A DNA stretch of 64,000 bases from Diphasiastrum complanatum (taxonomy: Eukaryota; Streptophyta; Lycopodiopsida; Lycopodiales; Lycopodiaceae). Numbering within the stretch: position 1 is the stretch's first letter; the number at the start of each line of letters is the position of its first letter. This document shows positions 46,506 through 58,047 of this stretch, piece after piece. The stretch spans positions 46,360,933-46,424,932 of the forward strand of contig CM055104.1 of the NCBI GenBank assembly GCA_029204225.1, given 5' to 3'. The notes below the pieces were generated by a model, which saw nothing but the letters and a program-made list of their open reading frames with translations, was not told where the DNA came from and searched no databases. A program made the position numbers and the translations under genes.

Positions 46506-48281
46506 ATGTGTGAACTGTGATCAAAAGTTATTTTGCATGTGTTTGCAACCTTATAGTGATTACACACAAAGTTTTATCACGATCCACTAAGGTTGATCAC
46601 CATTTGATTCACTCTCCTCACCAATGTCAATTTTGTTTAAAAAATTGTCTTTGTCTAATTCACCAAGGTTAGGACACTTAAGCTTGAGTGACAAATCACT
46701 TTTTCCAGATCCATACACTACTTTTATACTCACTGGCCTGAATCACTCTCCACTTGAGATTTGGTAAAGATCAAAAGAGATTTGAAAATAAACTACTTCA
46801 CAATTTTCCATGCTATTGACTACTTGAGAAAATCAATGGCATTCTTGGCTTTTACACAAAGTAATCTATGATTGGATTGATCTGAGCTTAAATGACATGG
46901 GTTGGGTGCCCTACCAAGGTCTAAACATCATTCAATGCAACAAAAATGGTGATTTGCTTCCTTTGGAATGACATGCATGTGAAAGTCCTCTTCAAGCTCT
47001 TGATTCTAGAGTATTCTCAAAATTTTTCCATACATGCCTGTTCCGTATGCTACAGAACTATGCTAGAGACTCTAATTACCTTGAATAGGTCCTCATTTGG
47101 AAGCCTTTCATGATAGATATATGTGAGGTTTAAAAATATCATCTCAAGGGTGAAATTTAACCCTGATTTGATCAAAACTCAAATTTGTGAATGTTGGCAG
47201 GGCGTTGAAGATTCCAGTTATATTTTGTCATTTCAGACTGCAGAAATTAGGTAGCTAGAAAGTTCCCTAAGCAGGAAGTAGTCCCAATTTTGCAGAAACT
47301 TAGCATTTTGCACCCAAGAAAACAAGTGTTGTACAAGTTGGCTTCTTTATTTTTTCAGATTCAGCTTAGGGAGCTACCTGCCTGGAAAAAGCGCTGGGAG
47401 ATCCTCTTTCATAACATCATCTTTATTATCTTTCTAAGCGAAACTTGTTTTAATGCTCGAGTTAACTGTGTTTCTCAATATGACTACCATATGGAGACAT
47501 TTCTTTGTCATATTTTGAGTTCAAGCTCTGATGTGCCAGGATACTGTATTTCTCGTTACTTTGCTTCACATGTTATCGTTAGAGAATTGATGTTTAAGCA
47601 CACAAGGAATTGGTAGAAGCAAGCTGGCTGAAATTTTCATAGCTCACTTGTGCTACTTGTCCACTAATTTGTTGTCCTACAATTCTTGGACAGATTTAAG
47701 GCCAAGTCATCCCACTATAAGCTCCATCTGTTGCTGCTTGCTACTAGACAATGGGGAACAAAGTCTGGACTCGTTGGAGCAGATTTCGTGCAGTTTCAGA
47801 TCAGTATTTTGATTGTATTCATAATTCCCTCCTTACCCAAAATTTTGGAGGATTTGTACTTCACTTTGGTTCGTTCTACACAGGTTCTCTTCAGTTTCTT
47901 GGCTATCCAAAATGGTAAGTCAGCAGCAGCTTTTGTACACTTTTTACATCAATAGAGCAATTTTGGACTTTGTGTTGGGCTATAGCTATCTCCTATAGAT
48001 ATCAGAAAATTTCAGCCACTTATTAGGGCCGATTATTTCCACAATGGAGGGCAAATTAGCCAAAAACATGTGAACCCACATAATAACCACATGAACATGT
48101 TTTTGATTCCAATTCACAAATGAGTAAACAATCAGGTGGCCTTTAAGAATTAGTATGCATATAAAATGGTAAACTCAACCATTCACTTCATGTAGTACAC
48201 AGAATGTTGACTCACACAATGGCTCCCAGCTTCAAAATCTCTAACCTGTCAAGCTCGGGAAAATTTATGAGAGCAAAAAAC
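46506..48281. other. No recognised feature
   Basis: Open frames at 47290-47616 and 47686-47955 (+) resemble no known family. The region lies downstream of SNRNP35. Confidence 0.5.
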
Positions 48282-48770
48282 TTAGTTGCTACTAGAAGGG
48301 CTGACTTTACTTCGTTTGCTTCTTTTGTGCTCATGTCCATGTCTATGTCTATGCCTTGGTAATATATCATGATCATGATGATGTTTGTGACTTCGAGAGT
48401 GAGATCGTCGGCTTTCACCATCTACAGTTTGTCTGGTCTCTTGATTGCTCTCCTTCTTTTTCTCTGTTTTAGCATCAAAGCCATGAAAGTAATCATCTCG
48501 ATGATAATGGTCTAGCTCATTTTCAATGCTTTGCTCCTTTGAATGTCGAGCACCACGATCGGTCAAGGGTTGGATATAAAGTAAGTTTTTCTCTTCTGCT
48601 GCTAAGTCTACTTCCTTTGACGACTTCTGCAAAAGATCTGGTCTGTGCTCGTGTAATCTCTCAGTTTCCTTGGCAGAAGAATGCCTGTTTATAGACCTGT
48701 GACTTCCATGTTTAAGACGATGATGATCTTTGGTCTCCGTCCCCTGCCTTCTTTGAGGTGGAGGGGGCAC
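48282..48770 (-). CDS. SNRNP35: SNRNP35 last exon
   Basis: Acceptor TAATGCCAG before GTGCCCCC; 162 codons plus TAA. It encodes [20 protein letters not shown] and ends [11 protein letters not shown]...[17 protein letters not shown], a basic low-complexity tail. Confidence 0.88.
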   Translation of the reverse strand: MPPPPQRRQGTETKDHHRLKHGSHRSINRHSSAKETERLHEHRPDLLQKSSKEVDLAAEEKNLLYIQPLTDRGARHSKEQSIENELDHYHRDDYFHGFDAKTEKKKESNQETRQTVDGESRRSHSRSHKHHHDHDILPRHRHRHGHEHKRSKRSKVSPSSSN

Positions 48771-49225
48771 CTGGCATTAGCTATTTAGTTAGAAAAAGGA
48801 AAAATATAGTATTTACTTCATATACAATGAGACCTCCATCATTGACACTATCATAAACCCTCCCAAAGGAAATCAGACTGCTACAGCAGCAAATTGATTG
48901 CCAACTAGGAAGAAACCCATGTACTGAAACTCTGAAAGTAAGCATTTAATCAGTTTTATTCACCCCTCAACGTATTTCCATAATTGAAACTGACTGCAGA
49001 CGCCTTGGCCATCCTGACAGTTTAAGCTACTACCTCAAACAGTGTCTCCTCAATCCTTCTCACAAAGTTCCAGAAAAGATTGGATTAGTTTCGAATAATT
49101 ACATGGTGGCGTGACATATAGTGCCCCTCAGGTGGTAGTGGGATGCCAAGCCTCTTCAGTTCTTCATGTGGAATGGGTCGTCTGCACATGAAATATCCTC
49201 CAATGAATGACATACAAACATGCAC

Positions 49226-49293
<68 letters not shown>

Positions 49294-52200
49294 CAAAAGT
49301 AATCCATCAAAGCTGCAAACCAACAGACTAAACTCACAATGGCGCACGAAATGGTCTGTCACGACCTCCAAATCTTAACTGCCCTGACTCTTTCCGTCCA
49401 CCAAGTCCTCCACCTAAGACAACCACAAAAAAATGCCTCTTGAGATACATCAAACATGTGAATAGAACAATTTGTTCATGTCCCTCAGTGCATATGTGTG
49501 ACCTCCATATGAGTGTAGCATGTCATTGCCAAGAACTATAGCCTAATAGTTGCTCCATTGACGCACCAGTTACACTGCAATAACATTTTGGTTATTAGGG
49601 TTAAAGAGACCGATGACAATTTTTAGGCACTGAAGGAGGCAGTGGCCACTGCACCTGTGCTCAAGATTGTTGATCGTTGGAGTCTCAATGGGATGTACTA
49701 CGTCAAAGATATAAACTAAAAGATACCAAGATCTTCATGGATGAAGACCTTACCTTTGTACAAGTGGTGGAAAGAAAAGAGGTTCTGCAAGAAGTGAAAA
49801 GTACAGGGAAACACCTCATATATAGAGACGGTAAAATTCATTTTGTTGAAGCTAGACACCTAGCTGAAACAAGATAGTTGTGGTATTGAGTTTGAGTTTG
49901 GAGTTAGAATAGAGTTGAGTTTGAGTTTGAGATGTCCAATTGACCTTGTAAATGGCTGTGTTTTTTCGCACCATATATTCCTGGACTACTTCATGGTGGC
50001 TTGCTTTAGTTTAGGTTTTCTTATCTGGTGACGACACTATCCCATCTAATTACCATCATTTTTGGGATGTATTGTTTTGTCTTATATGCCTTTTGGCATG
50101 GAAAAGACATTAATCAAGCTATCTTTCTTTCTCTCTCTCCCGCCATAGCTCCTCCCTATCTATCTCGGCCTATTGTTCGCCCAGCCTGCTACTAGGAGAA
50201 GAGGAATTGGCCCAATCCATGAAGGGGCTCGAGGGCCCAAGTACTTCATGAGAGAAATCTTAGTCAAGTTTTATTCTTTATTTGTTTAGTTTGATAAAAT
50301 ACGGCCTTTACAGGCATGCTGGCATTTTTTTGTGAGCAGTTATATGGACATATCATAGAATGGTAATTGGTTAGATAGTAGTTGTCTCATGAGATTTCAG
50401 GCAGGTGTATTCATGAAAAAATGTAAATTTCTCTCATGAATATTGCTTGTAAAATTTTACATCTTGCACTTTCAAACCTTCAAGTTCGACGGATATTGGT
50501 GAACGAGGTTGAAAGTCAAATATCGACATAACAAATTATATCTAGTGGCAAAATGCTTCGCTCTATTGTACGTAAACTCAATCATTGAAAGATGACTTCT
50601 CCCGATCTGACCGGCATACGGAAACATATGCTCATAGCATATCTTCCATCGATTGGTTAATACGTTCGGTCTATCCATCAAATTCTAGGTGATCAATAAA
50701 TGAGAGACGAATATTTCCAATATTTTGAAGTCCAATTACTAGAACTTGTGGGTGAATTTCAAATCGCAATCAACAATATCGTTTGGCAAATCATGCAGCT
50801 TAAATAATTATTTTGCCAAAAGTTGAGCAAGCTCAAAAGCCTTTAGTAGTAGTCTTTGTTGGAATAAACTGTGCCAAAGCCTTTGCTACAATTAGAGTCC
50901 ATGTAGCATCTAGGGCATGTACAAGAAGCTCATTTGCAATATCATATAACCCATGACATATATTACTACTATATCGGAGACATGATGTGAATCATCTAGT
51001 GGATACCTTGCATGAATCAGATCCTGAGAAAGGTATAACAATTAGAAGGGAAACAATTTGTCCGTATGTCTTCCGCCTAAACTTAGCTCTAACTCAAAAA
51101 TAATAAGCAACTATCATGATCATATAAGTATCACATGATGGATGGATCTCAAAATAGGACTCTGATGCACTCAACCAATTTGCCAACCCATAACAGGTAG
51201 GGATGGAGCTAAGTGAAGGATATGCCATTAAAACCAAAAAATGCAAGTGGACATCATTAACTTGCCTTTTACAACACTCACAAAAATGATGTGAACAAAA
51301 CAAACAGAAGTACAAAAACAAGAACATAGAAAATGATAGAAAAGAAACGATAAAAAAAATGAAGAGGAACGTCAACGAAAATTTTGAAAAGTTGATCACA
51401 ACAAGTGGATCCAAAGCACAAATAGTGAAAAGTAAGAAGCTATTGAGAAAGTGGACTCTTGTCGTCACCTCAAGTAAATCTTAGGTCCACACAAAAACAC
51501 TAACAAGCTAAAATGACTATTATAAATGTGATAATTGTATCCTGAAAAATCATGAGCGTATAAAAAGCAAAATCAGTTAAAAAAAACCTCCAAAGTAGGC
51601 GGTAGATGGCAATAGTGGTTGCCACATATGTTGCAAAATCTAGCATGAAAATGGACCAATAAAAGTATGAAAATACCTCTAATAGGTTGCTTTTTGTCAT
51701 GCACACCCTCTTTGAAGAAAAATATCTTGAAACAGAGATATTCAATTGATGAGCCGTAAAGTCTATTGCGCTGTTGGTCAGCAAAGAATGTAAGGATCTA
51801 CTCAACATCGTAACAAAATTTGCTTGCTAGAAAAAATATCTTCTCCTATTTTGCCCAAACTTTGAACTTCAAGATCTTTTGATAGAAAATGCCAATTGAC
51901 AAGCTTGAAAGTGTAATGAATTCAGCTTCAAGTATGGAATATGAAATTTGACTTTTGAAATAGAATCTTGTCGAACATGAATAGAAAATGAACCTTCTTA
52001 AGGTTTGTTAGACAACATAAAACACATTGATCCACTTCAAAGAGGAATAGAAAAGTGTTTTTCATAGTATGTAAACCCCCTTTGACCAAAATTTGATTAT
52101 GCAATAAGGTTTGGAAGAGGACTTCAATCAACATCCATCTACTTTTATAGGTGTGCCTTGATTTTTGTTCCAAAAACATATTTATTTTCAGCTTTTGTTG

Positions 52201-54828
52201 CGAAAAATATGAAAAATATGGCCTTCAAAAGTAAAAAATTAGGGTTTCCAAAAAATAGCCAGCAAGGAAAATCATGATCATTTTATCAAGGGCACATTGC
52301 TTGAAAACCAATAAAATAGACAAAACTCAATTCTGATCACAAATGAAAAGGTCAAAGCAAAAATTCTCTTGAAGGGTAAAAAGAAAAACAGCTAGCGAGA
52401 AAAAACATAGCCATAGAACAAAAAAAAAAGAGAGAAAAGCACGAAAGAGATTTGATACCATGTTATGAGCTTAATCATAGATATTAGCATCCAATGAAGT
52501 ATAGAGACAACAAATAACATTCACAAAGCATTCTCTAGCAAAGAATTCTTAATGAGCAATAAAGGCTATAGATGGCCCAGGCACATTTCCAACTAAAATC
52601 TCTGGAAAAAATAGAACTCCCCTACAAGAAGTTTAGGACACCAAACTCATCAAATTGAGAAATGGTAATCTCTAGCCCACTTATACTAGTCTAGCAAATG
52701 TCTGTTAGAAAACCAACTTGATCATACAAGTAACCCAAGACAAGATTCCTATTGTTGTTAGACAATAGTCATACACATGAGAGAGAACAATAATGATGAA
52801 GAGATGTACTCCAACTATGTCCCATTACAATTGAGGTAGGGCGCCAGCCTACATATATACTTTCTCTAAACTATGTGTAAGACTATTGTCTAACAACAAT
52901 AGGAATCTTGTCTTGGGTTACTTGTATGATCAAGTCGGTTTTCTAACATGGTATTAGAGTTGCAGGTTTTACTGGCGGAGATCGCATCTAGTGGAGGTGC
53001 TATTTGGTGAAGGTTGTATCTGGTGGAGGCGTCATCCTATGCAGGTTTTTCTGGTGGAGGACACATCTGGCGCAGGTTAGCTTCTGGACAGGCAGCATCT
53101 GAGGGCGGCACATCCGGTGCTCTGATACCATGTTAGAATCGAAGAGATTCTCTAATCGGAGTAGACTAATCTTATTAGTACTCACACAAAACATCAACCA
53201 CAAGCTGAGGAAGAAGAGAGACTGCAAGAAGCTATGCTTCATAAGCTGGAAACTGAGATAACCATGGAGGTGGGCACTCATCTACTCTTATAGAGGCTGT
53301 CCACAATGAAAAGCAAAAGCTATACTACTACAATAGCAATTGAAATGCTAATTATGAAGTCTTAACAATAGAAATCTATGCTAACTTGGTTAAAATAGAT
53401 TTCTATACTATTCTAGCAAAATTGGTACTAACTTAGGTACCTATACTAAAAATAGAAATAGGCCTTCTAGCACGCAGGCTGGCCTCTACAATTAACCATT
53501 AATTCTAACAATGTCTTGAAGGTTCCAAATGCAAACTTCCTATAGGGCACTCAATCTGAAGCACAATCATCTTATCCATTGGAATAGTCTTATTCAAAGT
53601 AAAGGGGGATCTAAACTCAATGAAAAAATATCCTAAAATAGTTGCAAGTTCTAAAAGTAATTGTGAAGCATACATATACAGAAGTATGGAACTGTGTGTC
53701 CATAATAGTGAGAGGACCATCAGACGAATGTGATAGTGAGGTTAAGTACTAAAAGTGAGAGTTAACGCCAAAGTCAGAAGCAGCCAAGAAAATCCAACCA
53801 CGCCATGACTCGATAAGAAGAGGAGATCAATTTGCATATAAAAAGCATGCCCAAATCATAGAGATTTTTAAGACAAAAAGTTGAAAATCTATGACCACAA
53901 ATGCATGTTGTTTGGAAAAACTTGGGCAATGTTCCCAAAAATAACAATGCATGTGAAGCTAGGGAGGTTCGGCACATAGTCAATTGAAGGTATAGATACC
54001 CAAATATTGAATTCCCATCCCTACTATCCTATAAATGTACGTGTTCTTCCAAGTGATCTTGTGAGGAGAAGGTCCCATCTTCCTCAAGGATCATCCACTT
54101 CACGTTGGAGTTATGAACCTAGCTACAGTAGGGTGAAGAGCTCAGCTATGTTCTTCCAAGTGATCTTGGGTGGAAAAGGTCCCATCTTCCTCAAGGATCA
54201 TCCACTTCATGTTGGAGTTATGAACCTAGCTACAATATGGTGCAGATCTTTCTAGCACTTTAACATGGGAACTTTACATAATCATATCTATATACAATTC
54301 CAACTTCATATTGTTCGTATGGCTACGATATTGGAAAGTAAAGGGCAACAACAAAAGTAGTGTTATCCATGGTATTGCAAACTTATGTTTGAAAATAGTG
54401 ATGTTTGTTCACCAGTACATGTTTGACATGTCAAAAATTCCTTACTATTCTCTTAAAATATTTGGCTCATAAACTGAATAGGACAGAAGTGTATAACAAA
54501 AAATATATTTACCAAATCATTTATGAAGGGCTTCATACGTACTTAGATATGAATTTCGAACAACTAATCAAAATGTGTACTTCCGTGCACATTTCTTATA
54601 GCTCTAGCACTGAATGAATTACAAAAGTTAATCTAATGCAGTGGTTTAGTACCATCAGCAGTAACAGAGATCATATTAAACGCATAGAACAAATCCACAT
54701 ATCTAAAATGAGGTTATAAGTATGAAGAGCTCATTACCCAATCTACGAGGGATCCAGCCAGGCATCAACTGTTGGCGGTTGTAATCCACAAGAATATGGC
54801 TCCCATCAATAATACTGTAATGTGCTGC
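48282..54828 (-). CDS. SNRNP35: U11/U12 small nuclear ribonucleoprotein 35 kDa protein, 5'-partial, 4 exons
   Basis: SNRNP35 is an RRM protein of the U11/U12 di-snRNP of the minor spliceosome, which removes U12-type introns in the nucleus. Exons on the minus strand: 54828-54738, 49413-49338, 49181-49103, 48770-48282. Phases agree at each junction: 735 nt, 244 codons plus TAA. In order: end of the RRM ([20 protein letters not shown]), [58 protein letters not shown], then a tail rich in His, Arg, Lys and Glu. [22 protein letters not shown] is the family signature, shared with the animal protein. The exons for the first part of the RRM were not found up to 64000, so either the intron upstream exceeds 9 kb or the gene is truncated. 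No stop or shift is seen in the visible part. Confidence 0.88.
49103..49181 (-). CDS. SNRNP35: SNRNP35 exon
   Basis: It encodes [20 protein letters not shown] then YMSRHH, with one base completing the preceding Leu codon. Acceptor TTCATGTGCAG, donor GTAATT. Confidence 0.88.
49228..49288. repeat. (CT)n microsatellite in a SNRNP35 intron
   Basis: An uninterrupted CT run of about 60 bp in the short intron between two SNRNP35 exons. On the transcript strand it is (GA)n, and it ends 47 nt upstream of the next exon. Confidence 0.9.
49338..49413 (-). CDS. SNRNP35: SNRNP35 exon with family signature
   Basis: It encodes [20 protein letters not shown] then FRAP. Acceptor GTCTTAG, donor GTGAGT. Confidence 0.9.
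49615..49671 (+). pseudogene. Short gypsy RNase H scrap
   Basis: It reads [16 protein letters not shown], the start of gypsy RNase H, and joins LINE sequence at 49672. Confidence 0.7.
49672..50150 (+). pseudogene. LINE ORF1 scrap with LINE 3' end
   Basis: 49677-49877 encodes [20 protein letters not shown] and [12 protein letters not shown], the same ORF1 segment as at 59.8 kb (KGTNIFLDDDLTYIQV). The 3' end has the hairpin ATGCCTTTTGGCAT, then GACATTAATCAAGC and CTTT/CT repeats. The LINE core is deleted. It lies in a SNRNP35 intron. Confidence 0.7.
50470..50940 (-). pseudogene. Gypsy integrase fragment
   Basis: Minus strand: [20 protein letters not shown], then [10 protein letters not shown], then [20 protein letters not shown]. 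It follows the gypsy integrase core with many shifts and stops. Confidence 0.75.
50941..52450. other. No recognised coding feature
   Basis: AT-rich. The right end may be leader sequence of a minus-strand retroelement, because a primer site follows at 52453-52460. Open frames on the minus strand are hydrophobic, short and unlike any known family. Confidence 0.5.
52451..52702 (-). repeat. Partial minus-strand LTR with primer site
   Basis: TTTGATACCA reads TGGTATCAAA on the minus strand (primer site), and the LTR-like start TGTTATGAGC lies at 52461. The far end is not resolved. Confidence 0.45.
52703..52948. repeat. Foldback element with 76-bp inverted arms and LTR-like ends
   Basis: Left arm 52703-52778 (TGTTAGAAAACCAACTTG...) and right arm about 52873-52948 (...GGTTTTCTAACA) are inverted repeats with about two mismatches around a loop of about 94 bp. 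The ends TG...CA and the primer-like TGGTATTAGAGTTGC at 52949 also fit an LTR. Confidence 0.75.
52949..52963 (+). other. Primer-like site, + orientation
   Basis: TGGTATTAGAGTTGC differs from the initiator Met tRNA site by one base in its first twelve. It faces a second site at 53119-53130. Confidence 0.6.
53119..53130 (-). other. Primer-binding site, - orientation
   Basis: GCTCTGATACCA, the exact reverse complement of TGGTATCAGAGC, directly beside the LTR at 53131. Confidence 0.85.
53131..53510 (-). repeat. Copia-type 5' LTR, minus strand (380 bp)
   Basis: Ends TGTTAGAATCG and TTAATTCTAACA with TGTTAGAAT/ATTCTAACA inverted ends; it is bordered by the primer site. Its interior would be to the left, where only about 170 bp of leader remains. 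Confidence 0.75.
53511..54042. other. No recognised feature
   Basis: Intronic to SNRNP35. No coding or repeat family is recognised. Confidence 0.5.
54043..54247. repeat. Tandem duplication, 107-bp period
   Basis: GTTCTTCCAAGTGATCTTG at 54043 recurs at 54150. The two units are nearly identical through TTGGAGTTATGAACCTAGCT. Confidence 0.88.
54738..54828 (-). CDS. SNRNP35: SNRNP35 exon, end of RRM
   Basis: 30 codons plus one base: [20 protein letters not shown], then [10 protein letters not shown]. Acceptor TTCTGTATAG, donor GTAATG. The next exon is 5.3 kb away. Confidence 0.9.
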
Positions 54829-54987
54829 CTATACAGAAAAGTAAAATGCACCTTTAGAAATATAAAAAAAATACCACTTAATATCAAAGATCAATATAGA
54901 TTAAAAAATGTAAATTTGTTGCCAAAAAGTGTCTATCTCAAACATAGCCTTGTCAAAGATCAAAGCACACAGCAATGCATTCAGTAC

Positions 54988-54989
<2 letters not shown>

Positions 54990-55042
<53 letters not shown>
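54990..55042. repeat. (GT)n(GA)n compound microsatellite
   Basis: About 35 bp of GT followed by about 18 bp of GA. Confidence 0.92.
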
Positions 55043-55539
55043 CAAACAGACTCGTATAGTTTCATGTCGATTCGAATTGGCCCGATTTGTCCAGTTCAAA
55101 CCGATTCGAATCACCCATCTGGAAACCGAATCGGTCAACTTGAAAAAAAAAATTGGTTTTACGGTATCCAAGTATGAATTCAGGATCTATGTTCTACAAA
55201 TTAGGTTGTATACATAGTGCATACTACCTACACTGTACATGAAACATTCAAGTAATTTTTCATGTCTGATTCATGATTCATTGGACATCTGGTTCTAACA
55301 AACTCGAATTGCCAATAAGGAGCATATAAATGTCTCCAGTAAAACAAACAACTACTACATAAGAAAGACAAGTAGATAGACTATACTCTACTTTACTCTC
55401 AAAGTAAATATGAGAGGTGATACAATAAGTGTAGATGTCCATGCTGAGAAAAAGTGTACTCTCTCGACTAAGACCACTAAAAACGGATGTGATATGTGTG
55501 CTCGCTGAAACAAGAGGATCTGGTACAGTAGCGATCCGC

Positions 55540-56770
55540 TGGCGATGACTATGTCTCATACTCTGGTGCTGACTGGGACGATGTCTCCTATCAGAAGCTC
55601 TCCCTCTAGAGGTCCGAATATCAGGTCCGTGATGTACTGTACACTGACGCTAATCGCGGTGTCGATCTCTCATAGGGACATGAATATCTGATAATCCCAA
55701 TAAATGTATCACCTGATATACGCATGAGTGCCTGCCGGGAGGTCGGAGATGGTGATACCAAGTGAACTCAAGAGACAAGTAGCCTGTGAATACCAAGAGG
55801 AATGGAAACCCATACCATGGAGCTGCATCGAAGAGGTAACCGCCATATACGTATATCTGTCAGGAGGAAGGCTAAGGCTCTATAAATATACACAATGAGT
55901 CTGAAGAGAGCATCAACTAATAATGGAGGAACTGCAAACTCTGTGGTGATGATATGATGTGGGAGAAAGCATAGTGATCTGTAGTCGTGATATACTAGCC
56001 CAATCAGAGGAGGTAAGGCATGTACACCAAGTCTCAGCTGAATAGAGTATTGTCAAAAAGGCAACACTTACTACGAGCATATAGAGCTACATCATTGGCA
56101 TATAACAATATGGCAATCAAAATGTCACCAAGGCTACAACCCAGACCGTCATCCCGACTGATAACCTCCTCAAGCTCATCAATGTATAATCCAAATAAAT
56201 TAGGTGATAAGGAGCAACCACGTTTCACCCCAATAGTGCTCAACACTAGATCTGAGATGCCAAACTCTCCTCTGAAACAGCCCCAAATTCTCTCATATCA
56301 TCACTGCCAAAACTGTATCTGTAGAGAAACCTAAGTCTCACAACCTCTGAATAAGCAAGGGTCGTGAGACCAAGTCAAAGGTATTCTTGAAATCAACAAA
56401 GCAACAATAAACTCTCCCCCGTCTCTGCTTGGCTTGCTCAATGATGGAACGATGTGTAAAGACGTGATCAGTAGTAGAGTAATGAGCTTTGAAACCCGCC
56501 GACGGACCCATGGCATAAAGCCTCCTAGACTCTGCCTCTATTCTCACCGCAGACCGAAGGATGGTACCATAGAGTTTTGCAATGACATGTCCAATCAGGA
56601 TTGTGCGGTAGTTATTAGGTTTCATGGGATCACCGGACCTGTGGATAGGATGGACGATATTGGTGCACCGAGAGGAAGGGAAACCATTGATGACAGCGTG
56701 GTTAACAAGATCGGCAAGTATGGGTGTCAATGTATCAAGAGCATGGATAAGAAGTTCAGATTCTAAATCT
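55540..56770 (-). pseudogene. LINE reverse transcriptase and C-terminal part
   Basis: Minus strand. RT: RCTNIVHPIHRSGDPMKPNN, YSTTDHVFTHRSIIEQAKQR, RVYCCFVDFKNTFD, then [20 protein letters not shown] and LLYANDVALYA (motif C YADD read as YAND). After a deletion, IITTEFAVPPLLVDALFRLI matches IITAEFVVPPILVDALLRLI at 62.1 kb. Same family as the LINEs at 16, 61 and 63 kb. Confidence 0.85.
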
Positions 56771-56789
56771 TCGACATCTTATGTGCAAT

Positions 56790-58046
56790 GTGTTCTCATT
56801 TCTTGATGGCTGCAAGGACCATATCAAACAAAAGAGAAAAATTAGAGAGAAGTTTGGGCATCACATCAACGAGTGTAGGAAGAGACTTGCAAAGGAAAAA
56901 GAGAAGGGTAACGATACAAGTACCGCAATCATTACTTTGGAACAACAATTTGAAAATGAGGATAATCTTTTCAATAATGATTATGCTTTTGTCACTAATA
57001 ATCTCATCTCTCCTAAAGACGAGATTTCTGCCACTTCAAATCTTGCTGGTTTTTCAGCAGCAAACAGCTCATCTTCAGCTTTACAAGTTGCTGTTTTTTC
57101 ATCTATTGATGATTGATAGCGGTGCCACACGCCATGACTTATCACAAAGAAGTCTTCACAAAGCTTGTAAAAGTACATGATGGATGCAAAGTTCAAGGTG
57201 TTGATAACACCTCTTATCCTATCAAAGGTATTGGAGTGATCCCCATTATCTTACCCAATGGTGAGGAGAAGTACATTCGTAATGTACTTTATGTTCCAAA
57301 AATTAAAAAGAATCTCATTTCGGTCTCTACAATTATGAACCAAGGATTGGTTGTGGAATTCAAAGAAGACAAATAAATTATAAAAGACCCAAAGAGATCT
57401 CTTATGATCATTGCTTCGGGAACATTATGTGGTGGATTGTTTGGAGTTGGCTGAGTTATGGCATGCTAGGTTTGGACATCTCAACTTTGCTAGCTTGAAG
57501 ATGTTGAAGAGATTCAATATGGTTGAAGACATTCCTAATATTGAGCATCCCGAAGGACATGTATGCGAAGCATACTTGGAAAATTTCAAAGGCAAGCTTT
57601 TCCAATTGATGGAACTATTTGAGTTGATGGCAAATTTGATTGGGTTCATAGTGATGTATGTGGTCCAATGAGGACCGAATCCATTGGAAGGTGTAAATAT
57701 TTTGTTACTTTTATTGATGACCTTTCAAGATTTACATGGATTTATCCTATGAAGGCAAAATCTGAAGTTTTTCAACGCTTTTAAGGATTTTCTAGCAATG
57801 ATAGAAAATCAATTTGGGCACTCTTTGAAGATCTTACGTACAGACCGAGGAGGGGAATATATAAAGAATACGTTCGATACTCATCTTCAAAGCAAAGGAA
57901 TCCATCATCAAATGACAACCCCTTACACACCTCAACAAAATGGTGTTGCAAAAAGAATCGCACTATCATGGAGATGGCTCGATGTATGCTCAACGCAAAG
58001 GGCCTACCTCACAAGTTTTGGGCTGAAGCGGTTATAACGGCGGCTC
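56790..58046 (+). pseudogene. Copia Gag end, protease and integrase fragment
   Basis: Close to the 19.7-21.0 kb copia. It has the zinc-knuckle end FGHHINECRKRLAKEKEKG, protease [76 protein letters not shown] and YTPQQNGVA. Shifts and stops are present. It ends abruptly at GCGGTTATAACGGC, where a gypsy LTR begins. Confidence 0.9.
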
Positions 58047-58047
58047 A

